From: Nemopilema nomurai
Taxonomy: Eukaryota; Cnidaria; Scyphozoa; Rhizostomeae; Rhizostomatidae
Direction of reading: 5' to 3'
Length of the DNA: 64,000 bases
NCBI GenBank assembly: GCA_003864495.1
Contig: ML133437.1
Location: 1,860,001-1,924,000 of the forward strand
Shown here: piece by piece, positions 1 through 9,797 of the stretch
Layout: each line of letters opens with the position of its first letter
How positions within the stretch are numbered: position 1 is the stretch's first letter
The notes under the pieces: model-generated
What the model was told of the DNA's origin: nothing
Databases searched by the model: none
What the model saw: the letters and a program-made list of their open reading frames with translations, nothing else
Made by a program: the position numbers and the translations under genes

Positions 1-1040
1 GTGGTTCTTATAATGGCTCTGTGAGCTCTATGTTCTTCCAGCACGAGACACTGTTTTCGAAAGAGATGTCAAGAGATGACTTTCCCGAATGGGTTCGCCA
101 ATGCAATATAAAACCACTACAACCAATTGTTTTCGTTCTATTGATTCAGATTGCGATGTTTCCAAGGAAAATTGAAAGAAGGATTATGTTTAATGAAATT
201 TCCTCTGTAATAAAAGTCCGGGTTTTCAAGCACGTTGCTGAAGCATTGCGAGCTGGCAAAAGCGGTAAACGAAATTGGTAATCAGAATTGGTGGCTGAAA
301 TTTGAAAATTGCTTTGAAAAAAGCAAACATTTCACAGCCACTTATTTAATGAGAGAACAATCTTGGGCTAAAGACTTCGTTTTCGGCACTCTATTCTGCT
401 GGCAATTATTAGTGACTGGTTAGCTGGGCTAATTTGACAGTGCCTGCCAGAAGTCTGTTTTTGTCTCTGGTATGTGCTCGAATTTATCTCTTTCGGTCTT
501 GATTCTGACCGTGTACTCGTTTCATTTTGAAATGTATGTATCTAAAATATGCCTCGACTTGACACAGCCATTTTGGGTATAGCATACTGTGATACTTCTA
601 CATTAGTATCGAATCAAAACTAAGTCTTCTGGAACAAGCCGAGGAGCCGACTTTTTTTTCAAAGAAGCAAAATGTTGGGTAAACATGCTGTTGCACTTTT
701 ATGTCTCAAGTTTAAAGGAATGTCTTCTGTGTACATTTTTTGAATTGGGCATTGAAATTAAAGAGATGTGAGAGGCACAACTTTCTGTATCAGAAACATA
801 AGAAACCTCAAATTTATGGCGAGTTAGATGGAAATTTAAATAAGCTGCTACTTCTCAAAGTGTAGCTCTTGGCATTTTGCGGGATGTCTTTTGGCGCTTT
901 GCTTGAAAAGGAGATGAAAAGTTGGGCTAACCAGATTATCTGAGATGACGAAAACGTCGTATCACTTTACCAAACTTCATTGCAGGAATAAATGCAGCTC
1001 ATCTTGTTCGGTCGCTTATCGTTTCTGGTCTCCAAAATGC
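1..1040. other. No supported gene
   Basis: AT-rich sequence with short, compositionally random reading frames on both strands. I found no splice-flanked exon, repeat or RNA gene. It may hold UTR or intron of a gene lying to the left, but nothing in the sequence shows that. Confidence 0.5.
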
Positions 1041-1226
1041 CTATGTGAGTAATGTTTCCAGGTTGAAGAGGTTTGGGAACATTTTTACAGCATTTTTGTG
1101 ACTGTTACTGTTTTTCCAAATCTCTTTCGACAATTTGTTTATCTCTTCAAGCATTTTACTCGAATTCTGCGGTCGTATTTGAAGCATGCTTTGCAGAATC
1201 TTGTTGCGAGCTTGTTTATTCGACAT
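1041..1226 (-). CDS. Small coding-like ORF, unknown function (61 aa)
   Basis: An ATG-started frame of 61 codons on the minus strand, rich in Lys, Asn, Glu and Leu, with a short amphipathic-looking stretch around EEINKLSKEIWKNS. The codon mix looks more like coding than the surrounding noise. A pyrimidine-rich stretch ending TTTTTAG lies three bases before the ATG, so this may equally be an internal or terminal exon beginning just upstream. No family recognised. It faces away from the plus-strand ORF at 1313-1678. It could be a small protein gene, a terminal exon or a pseudogene fragment. Confidence 0.25.
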   Translation of the reverse strand: MSNKQARNKILQSMLQIRPQNSSKMLEEINKLSKEIWKNSNSHKNAVKMFPNLFNLETLLT

Positions 1227-1312
1227 GAACTAAAAATCAGTTTATATCAATGAAAGCAAACGACTTCTGATCGAAACATTTAAAGCAAACGCTAGCATTC
1301 TTTGCGAACTGA

Positions 1313-1678
1313 AGCGAGTTAAAGATCATCGCAGAAATAACATTTGTACCTGAAATTGTTGAAAATGATAGACGGTTTGAAGGCTGGCCTACGTGTCAGG
1401 ATCAGTTCCACCAAAAGTTCTTCCGTCGTCGGCTTCATCAGCTGAACCACATCTTCCAGTCAGCGAATGAATTATTTGAAGCAGCGCTTCATGAAGGAGA
1501 CGCGATTTGTGAAACCCCTTCAACATTGCACGGCAGATGTTTTGCCGTCGATCACGTGACTTCTACTTTTCCTCCCGCAAGTGCTATTCCGATGCAAGAT
1601 CTCCTTAACATTAATGCTGTGCTTTGTAGCTACAATTCTCGCTCGCAACTAGGTGGGGCAGGGTTGAAGGTGGCCTGA
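1313..1678 (+). CDS. Coding-like exon or pseudogene fragment without ATG start (121 codons)
   Basis: A frame open from stop to stop for 121 codons with protein-like composition: aromatic and charged clusters (RRFEGWPTCQDQFHQKFFRR), then NHIFQSANELFEAALHEGD, and a Cys/His-containing stretch near HGRCFAVDH. There is no ATG until about residue 95 (MQDLL), so if real it is an internal or terminal exon or a decayed gene. A possible acceptor CAG lies at about 1331-1333 and a possible donor AAG|GTGGCC at 1669, neither confirmed. I do not recognise the family. Codon choice and absence of stops argue for coding history; loss of start and isolation argue for a pseudogene or missed multi-exon gene. Confidence 0.35.
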   Translation, partial: SELKIIAEITFVPEIVENDRRFEGWPTCQDQFHQKFFRRRLHQLNHIFQSANELFEAALHEGDAICETPSTLHGRCFAVDHVTSTFPPASAIPMQDLLNINAVLCSYNSRSQLGGAGLKVA

Positions 1679-2184
1679 GCACATCATCCCCCCCGGGGGG
1701 CTATCAATGAATCAAAGCAACAAATTCTACTCTGCGTCTCCTTTTTGCAGTACGTTGATTGCTTTGTGTGGGGCCATGTTCAATTTGATCAGCAGATAAA
1801 TGCTCTATAATTGGAATATCATGATATTTTAGGCTATGATAACAGTCATTTGTGCTTGTGACGAATAATGAGAATGAAAGACCACTATCTGATTTCACCT
1901 TCTATCTGATCCATTTGAATCTGCCTCTATTTCATTGCTTACAGTTAAGGAGGTTTTTTCAGAATGAATTATAAGCGAGAAAGCTTTCCCCTTTAAATCA
2001 ACCAGTACTATTAAGATTACGCAGTTCCATCTTCTATAATTGCGAAGTAAAAAGGAAAAGGAGAAAGGAGACTTTGAACAATTGAGATTATGCGTGCATA
2101 TTCGTGATTCCCAGAAGAACGTCACTTTGGATCTTTATTCAAACCTACCCTCAAGCTGTCAAAGATGCACAAGAAGAAATAAAC

Positions 2185-5012
2185 GTGCCTACAGACTTGT
2201 GAACGACAATGCCAGCAAGCAAACATGCAGTCGAACGAGCATGCATTCAAGGAGGTATGCGAGCTAGTTAGTAAACTGGAAAGCGAACGCGCCAGCAAAC
2301 TTGTAAACAAGTAGGCCAGCAAGCAAACATGCAGTCGAACGAGCATGCATTCAAGGAGGTATGCCAGCTAGTTAGTAAACTGGAAAGCGAACGCGCCAGC
2401 AAACTTGTAAACAAGTAGGCCAGCAAGCAAACATGCAGTCGAACGAGCATGCATTCAAGGAGGTATGCGAGCTAGTTAGTAAACTGGAAAGCGAACGCGC
2501 CAGCAAACTTGTAAACAAGTAGGCCAGCAGGCAAACATGCAGTCGAACGAGCATGCATTCAAGGAGGTATGCGAGCTAGTTAGTAAACTGGAAAGCGAAC
2601 GCGCCAGCAAACTTGTAAACAAGTAGGCCAGCAGGCAAACATGCAGTCGAACGAGCATGCATTCAAGGAGGTATGCGAGCTAGTTAGTAAACTGGAAAGC
2701 GAACGCGCCAGCAAACTTGTAAACAAGTAGGCCAGCAAGCAAACATGCAGTCGAACGAGCATGCATTCAAGGAGGTATGCGAGCTAGTTAGCAAACTGGA
2801 AAGCGAACGCGCCAGCAAACTTGTAAACAAGTAGGCCAGCAGGCAAACATGCAGTCGAACGAGCATGCATTCAAGGAGGTATGCGAGCTAGTTAGTAAAC
2901 TGGAAAGCGAACGCGCCAGCAAACTTGTAAACAAGTAGGCCAGCAGGCAAACATGCAGTCGAACGAGCATGCATTCAAGGAGGTATGCGAGCTAGTTAGT
3001 AAACTGGAAAGCGAACGCGCCAGCAAACTTGTAAACAAGTAGGCCAGCAAGCAAACATGCAGTCGAACGAGCATGCATTCAAGGAGGTATGCGAGCTAGT
3101 TAGCAAACTGGAAAGCGAACGCGCCAGCAAACTTGTAAACAAGTAGGCCAGCAGGCAAACATGCAGTCGAACGAGCATGCATTCAAGGAGGTATGCGAGC
3201 TAGTTAGCAAACTGGAAAGCGAACGCGCCAGCAAACTTGTAAACAAGTAGGCCAGCAGGCAAACATGCAGTCGAACGAGCATGCATTCAAGGAGGTATGC
3301 CAGCTAGTTAGTAAACTGGAAAGCGAACGCGCCAGCAAACTTGTAAACAAGTAGGCCAGCAAGCAAACATGCAGTCGAACGAGCATGCATTCAAGGAGGT
3401 ATGCGAGCTAGTTAGCAAACTGGAAAGCGAACGCGCCAGCAAACTTGTAAACAAGTAGGCCAGCAGGCAAACATGCAGTCGAACGAGCATGCATTCAAGG
3501 AGGTATGCGAGCTAGTTAGCAAACTGGAAAGCGAACGCGCCAGCAAACTTGTAAACAAGTAGGCCAGCAGGCAAACATGCAGTCGAACGAGCATGCATTC
3601 AAGGAGGTATGCCAGCTAGTTAGTAAACTGGAAAGCGAACGCGCCAGCAAACTTGTAAACAAGTAGGCCAGCAAGCAAACATGCAGTCGAACGAGCATGC
3701 ATTCAAGGAGGTATGCCAGCTAGTTAGTAAACTGGAAAGCGAACGCGCCAGCAAACTTGTAAACAAGTAGGCCAGCAAGCAAACATGCAGTCGAACGAGC
3801 ATGCATTCAAGGAGGTATGCGAGCTAGTTAGCAAACTGGAAAGCGAACGCGCCAGCAAACTTGTAAACAAGTAGGCCAGCAGGCAAACATGCAGTCGAAC
3901 GAGCATGCATTCAAGGAGGTATGCGAGCTAGTTAGTAAACTGGAAAGCGAACGCGCCAGCAAACTTGTAAACAAGTAGGCCAGCAAGCAAACATGCAGTC
4001 GAACGAGCATGCATTCAAGGAGGTATGCCAGCTAGTTAGTAAACTGGAAAGCGAACGCGCCAGCAAACTTGTAAACAAGTAGGCCAGCAGGCAAACATGC
4101 AGTCGAACGAGCATGCATTCAAGGAGGTATGCGAGCTAGTTAGCAAACTGGAAAGCGAACGCGCCAGCAAACTTGTAAACAAGTAGGCCAGCAGGCAAAC
4201 ATGCAGTCGAACGAGCATGCATTCAAGGAGGTATGCGAGCTAGTTAGTAAACTGGAAAGCGAACGCGCCAGCAAACTTGTAAACAAGTAGGCCAGCAGGC
4301 AAACATGCAGTCGAACGAGCATGCATTCAAGGAGGTATGCGAGCTAGTTAGCAAACTGGAAAGCGAACGCGCCAGCAAACTTGTAAACAAGTAGGCCAGC
4401 AAGCAAACATGCAGTCGAACGAGCATGCATTCAAGGAGGTATGCGAGCTAGTTAGTAAACTGGAAAGCGAACGCGCCAGCAAACTTGTAAACAAGTAGGC
4501 CAGCAGGCAAACATGCAGTCGAACGAGCATGCATTCAAGGAGGTATGCCAGCTAGTTAGTAAACTGGAAAGCGAACGCGCCAGCAAACTTGTAAACAAGT
4601 AGGCCAGCAAGCAAACATGCAGTCGAACGAGCATGCATTCAAGGAGGTATGCCAGCTAGTTAGTAAACTGGAAAGCGAACGCGCCAGCAAACTTGTAAAC
4701 AAGTAGGCCAGCAGGCAAACATGCAGTCGAACGAGCATGCATTCAAGGAGGTATGCGAGCTAGTTAGCAAACTGGAAAGCGAACGCGCCAGCAAACTTGT
4801 AAACAAGTAGGCCAGCAAGCAAACATGCAGTCGAACGAGCATGCATTCAAGGAGGTATGCGAGCTAGTTAGTAAACTGGAAAGCGAACGCGCCAGCAAAC
4901 TTGTAAACAAGTAGGCCAGCAGGCAAACATGCAGTCGAACGAGCATGCATTCAAGGAGGTATGCGAGGTAGTAAGCAAGCCTGAAAGCGAACGCGCTAGT
5001 AAGAAAAGAAGT
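2185..5012. repeat. 104-bp satellite array, about 26 near-identical units
   Basis: Head-to-tail units of 104 bp run from a diverged edge copy near 2185 to a broken copy near 4955-5012. Among the full units almost all variation falls at three binary positions: GCG/CAGC before TAGTTAG, TTAGT/CAAAC, and CAGCAA/GGC. Such uniformity implies recent expansion or gene conversion. Because 104 is not a multiple of three, the unit yields overlapping 60-codon minus-strand frames that restart in each copy; these are artefacts of the repeat, not genes. Each unit contains the short palindrome ACTTGTAAACAAGT and two GCATGC/ATGCAT-type sites. No similarity to transposon proteins is visible. Confidence 0.95.
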
Positions 5013-8000
5013 GCAATAACTAGCTAAAATAATTGATTCATCAAATTCAGGCATCTAGGCGTAAAGCACTATTTTCCCAACCTTGAGGATCAAACCTACC
5101 TGCCCCAAGCAACTTTAGATTAGAGTCAAATAATAAGGAACCTGTTGGAAATGTTTTTGGAACACATTTAGATGGGTTCTTTCTTCAATTCTATGATTTT
5201 CGCTGGCTTGCCTTTGGGTCCAAAACCAAATGGGGACTGTGGTCCAAAACACGCCAAAGCTACCTTTCAGAAATCGGAGCTACGCATTTGGAATGGAGTC
5301 AAATGTTCAAAACCATCTTGTCTTTGGCGAAAGCCCTAAACTGGTAATGGGAACAATTTTTGTTCCTGTCTGCTCACTTCTGCTCTCTATGTCATTCCAT
5401 CATGTCTTGAAACTGTATCAAAATGGTCTTGTTCAGGTACGTATCGCGATAGTGAAAGTTATCATCTTCGACGGGCTGATAAGCCACAATTGACATAATA
5501 TACCAGCCTTAGTTCTTGTCATTCAAACGTTTGCACCAGAAGACACAGGTTTGGACGCCAACTGTGTGGTTAGGGTTAGCCGTTGAGCTTCACACGTCTT
5601 TCAGGCGCAAATTTGGAAAATGCCTCCGTGGGTCTTGATGATTTCTGCTAATGATATCGTAAACTCACGCAAAATACAATGCTAGGTATCCGGAGTTTTC
5701 TGCACAATCTTGATAGCGGAGCTTTTTCTTGATTCAAAATCAGATAACGATCATTTTCTCCCGTAGCCTTCGGGTGTTTCTTAAAGCATTTCTAAATAAG
5801 AGATTTCATCGCCTCATTGCATTTAATCAGAACCAATTGAAGATTTCAGGAACACCTGAGTCTTCTTCTTATCAAGAGAGATTTCCTCATTGTGCAAAAA
5901 TATATCTAAACTTCCAGGGTCGCAAACATTTCTTCGCCTCTTCATTAGCGACTCCATTCATTTACATTTCCGACTCTTGTTCACGTTATCCGCCTGTAGG
6001 AAGGTTAATTTGCAGAATTTTGATTGAAGCTGACTCTTGAACGCCAATCAGCTTGTCTTTAATTTCTATAAAGCGATTCTATAAGTCACAATCTACAATT
6101 TCATGCGACTCCTTTGTAAGGAGGGATCTGATCCCCTAAGCGGATGTGACCTCGATAAAAGTTGCACTGTGCGGGGCGTTCTTGAAATTCAACGTACGTG
6201 AAATCTCTGTTGGTAGCGAGGATGAGCTCTAAAAGTTGAAATATCGTCAACACTTTCTAATGGTACCGCAATAAAAGCACTTAGTTTCATTAATAATAGA
6301 GGCAGGCTATTCAGTCTGCAAAGTATTTGAGCTTCAAAGTCAGGTTAATTTGAACGCTAAGCGATATCCCGCATTGTCGCGAATTGAAATTTTACGGAAA
6401 TCTGCTCAATATTGAGTTCATGCTTGCAGTTTCTTAAAAGGAATTAAAGTCGATCCAGCTCTATGTTGCGACATAATTGCGAAAAAGAAAAAACGCAGGA
6501 AATGATGATTAAATGCTGGCCATATGAAGAACCTTTGCTTCCTGTGCTGTGAGATCAGAAAGGAAATCTCAACTTGGTCCGAACCCTAGATTCATCGTAT
6601 TTTCGTGTGCTGTTTTGGAGTCACGTCACAGAACACGACACGAGCTGAACGTTCATAAATGTTTTGGCATTCTCAGACTATGATGCGTGTTTTAAACCTG
6701 TACTACTCTTTGGCCATTTGTCAATTGTTTCTCAAGAGCCTTATCAATATTGTGCTTCTCTAGGTTACCACGAATCGTAGAAAAATATGTTATTTATGCA
6801 TTCCGATATAGTGGAACTAACGTACTCTTCTATAAACTGGTTTTCTTCATAATTGTGACATCTTCTTGCATTAAATCAATGCTGGCCAATCGAGTAAATA
6901 TCTTGTGCTGTCTTCACAAAAGCTTACCAAGATATCGAATACTACAGAGCACCTCAGAAAGGCTACATGCTTGTAGAGTTATCTTTATGTCCGAGAATGT
7001 CTGCTGAATTTTTAGCTCTGTGACCTGGATTTTACTTTTCACAATTTAGGGCTAGATATAATAATTTTCAATTATTATTATGGAAAAAATTGTCAACTTG
7101 GATAAGTAGACTTTTTGGCATCGTACGTATGTATGCTATTTGATTTTCAAATTGGAAATTTGAATATAAAGCTTTAATTAACATGTATTCCTCGATGAAA
7201 GTCAAGGGCAGTCGCTGAAATGTTTTTCTGGCGACAGTTCAAAGGAAACAACTCCTTGACAACCTACGTCATATTTTTAGGTCAAGTGAGCTGAACGTAG
7301 TCACAACAGCAACAACAACCTTGAATAAGCCATCCAAGCGAGGCCAGATTCTTCAATAGGTAAGTTTTTCTTGCTCAAGAAACTCAAGGCACGCATATGT
7401 GAGCGCGGCATCGTTTACTTGCACAAAAATTGTTAGAAACCGGGAGGTCGTAATTCTTCGATGCATCTTTGATTAAATCATCATAGCATACTATCAGATG
7501 AATGTTTCTATTTGTTCGAATGAAAGGATTGATAGATTTGCAGATACGCTAGAAATACGTTTGACCCTGCATGGCAAATGATCAAGAATCGCCCATGCAT
7601 TCTGCGAGCAGATTAATTGCTTAGAAAGACTGATCTGCTCCGGGTTTCCGGACTGATCCCCCGTGAAAAGCTGCACATCCAGCAAACATGATGCAGGCAG
7701 ATACCCTCTCATTGTCAATATGCAGTTTCTTAACAAGATGCCTGCTTCTAACTGACCAACTACATTAACCATTTTGCTAAATTATTGCCGCGTCTGTTCC
7801 TTCAAATGAAACAATTTTGAGACATTGCCACGTGGCTTCAAGTTTGAAACCCTTGGAACCAAAGCTATAGGTAATCCGCTTAGCATTCCCTTCTGTAAAG
7901 GCAGAAATACACAGTCCTTTTTTACGTACATTGTATCGAAAGGATGGAAAAATTATCGTATAAATAAGAAAAACGGACTACAAGTTATCATTTTCCTTTT

Positions 8001-8907
8001 TTGACGTGTTCAAGTTTTGCAGCGAGAAAGGTTGTTTGTTTGTCGTGGTGTGCGTTGGTTATCGGGAGTGATGCTGTGAATCAGAATAGGTAGCTTTTGT
8101 TGCCAGAAGTCATGGACTTGGAGTAAGCTTGGTACAAGTTGGTAGTAATCACCCATCACGATGCCCTTCTTTTCAATCGATCCCTCAACATGGCTAGAAT
8201 GTTCGTAAAAGTTTCTGGGCTAACTCTAAAAACTCTCGCATTCTTAACACCATCGCCCAGGTGAACTAGAACAGATCTTTGGTTTACATTTCTTTTTCCA
8301 CCGTTTGGTAATTAGTGCCGCCAAGATAAAATGAGAGAACCACTAGTAAACAGGCAGCAGCTTCTTTCTTTGTTGGCCTACCCATGACAAGGGAAAAAGG
8401 AACGGGTATTTCAACCTTTGGTTTTATTGCAATTTCTCAAGGTTGAAAGAAGCCAGGAAAGGTAGGAAGTACGAGTGAGTGTTGAAGAAATGCTAAAAGT
8501 ACTTGGGAGGAAAGATTTTATTGCTTAAGATGCACATAAATGTGACTCGTAAGAAAGAATTGATTTTAGAGATTTAAATGATTTAATGTAAGAAATACTT
8601 AACTGACTCGGCTTCACGGCATCCGTGAGACTGTTGGCAAGAAGATGAAATGAAAAATTAGAGTAGCAGCAACGATTTGGTTGTAAGGACAAAGTGCTGT
8701 CTTTGTAGAGATTTATATATTATGATATTATTAATTTTCACATTCGATGAAACAAAAACATAGAACTTAGTCTGCGCTCGTTGGTTATGCACTTTATTGT
8801 CCTTAAACCACTTTGGTAATATTAAATGGCTTAATGGGAGTTAAATTTTATGGTCGGGAAGAATGGGCCAAAGACGCTTGTTTTTTTCTGCTATCAAAGT
8901 TAAGGTC
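5013..8907. other. Gene-poor stretch
   Basis: Apart from the weak candidate exon at 5230-5436, I see only short frames with random composition. A single TTAGGGTTAG at about 5570 is not a telomeric array. No tRNA, transposase or reverse transcriptase motif was found. Confidence 0.45.
5230..5436 (+). CDS. Weak candidate first exon (69 codons), unknown
   Basis: An ATG frame (MGTVVQNTPKLPFRNRSYAF...) stays open for 69 codons and ends exactly in phase 0 at a canonical donor, CAG|GTACGT. There is also an earlier possible donor, CTG|GTAATG, inside it. No recognisable domain and no partner exon found downstream. A chance open frame is at least as likely as a true exon. Confidence 0.15.
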
Positions 8908-9122
8908 CATCTCCTCTTTTTGCTTGCCTTAAAGCCACGAGAACAAGGGCATCTCCTCTTTTTGCTTGCCTTAAAGCCACGAGAACAAGGGCATCTCCTC
9001 TTTTTGCTTGCCTTAAAGCCACGAGAACAAGGGCATCTCCTCTTTTTGCTTGCCTTAAAGCCACGAGAACAAGGGCATCTCCTCTTTTTGCTTGCCTTAA
9101 AGCCACGAGAACAAGGGCATCT
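8908..9122. repeat. 42-bp minisatellite, five identical units
   Basis: Five exact 42-bp units start at 8908, 8950, 8992, 9034 and 9076, with a few bases of a sixth at 9118. Since 42 is divisible by three, each frame repeats a 14-residue motif; one plus frame (LLFLLALKPREQG) and two minus frames remain open across the array for about 70-100 codons. None has a recognisable domain, so I treat the frames as repeat artefacts. Perfect identity suggests very recent amplification. Confidence 0.93.
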
Positions 9123-9528
9123 AGTGGAACTGAGTGAACTAAAGTTCAAGGCTGCACATTGTTAAAGTTTCTTATGATACATCGGACATATCTCTCCTAT
9201 GTAGCAAAACAGTTATCAAAGCAAGTCAATGCCTTTTAAACAAAACTTTTCAGGTCATCGATCAAACGATTGTAATTGAATTTGAGAAGGACAACAGTGA
9301 ATGAGGTCTTTTCAGCTAGCGAAAGTGCAACGCAACACACATAGATATACCAAAGGTAAAAAAAGAACAAATGAAAGGTTCAGGAGGACGAGAAAATGAA
9401 ACAGAGATTTGTCAATTTGATGCTTAAAGTAGAATTGAATATTTACAGCTTTAATATGTAGAGAAACGAAAAATCTAATGTCATGTGTTTAGGTTGATTA
9501 AAATCGAATGATGTACAGACCACAGGCC
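9123..9528. other. No supported gene; 3' flank of SPEF1
   Basis: Noncoding AT-rich sequence between the 42-bp repeat and the putative SPEF1 poly(A) signal. Nothing recognised. Confidence 0.5.
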
Positions 9529-9534
9529 TTTATT
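9529..9534 (-). terminator. Putative SPEF1 poly(A) signal
   Basis: AATAAA on the minus strand (TTTATT on plus), about 265 bp downstream of the SPEF1 stop codon. It is the nearest good hexamer I noted; the cleavage site itself is not visible. Confidence 0.4.
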
Positions 9535-9797
9535 TAGAAGAGGTCTTCCTTCTTTCTAATAATGAAGATTCTAGGAAAAACTAAGGAATGCAGATCAGGA
9601 TATCTGCAATTCAAGCTTGCATATACAAGCAGACGAAACGGCTTTTACAACATTCGAAGTCCAAGATTTAGGTAAATATTTCTCCAGATGCCTTTGTACA
9701 GTAGATAGAATCGCAGAAAGGTGCCGAACATTGAGCTATCGGTGATGCCTCGTTATCCCAGCTTTTGGAGGGATGTCAGGCAATGGTGGGTGTTGTT

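Noticed and set aside
2122..5054. Series of 60-codon minus-strand ORFs starting MLVRLHVCLLAYLF
   Set aside because: They recur every 104 bp because the DNA repeats; each overlaps the next and none has independent support.
5565..5580. TTAGGGTTAG resembling telomere repeat
   Set aside because: A single 1.5-unit occurrence without array; chance or isolated.
8841..9165. Long frames on both strands through the 42-bp repeat (about 100 codons)
   Set aside because: The frames stay open only because the period is divisible by three; the flanks show no coding signal.
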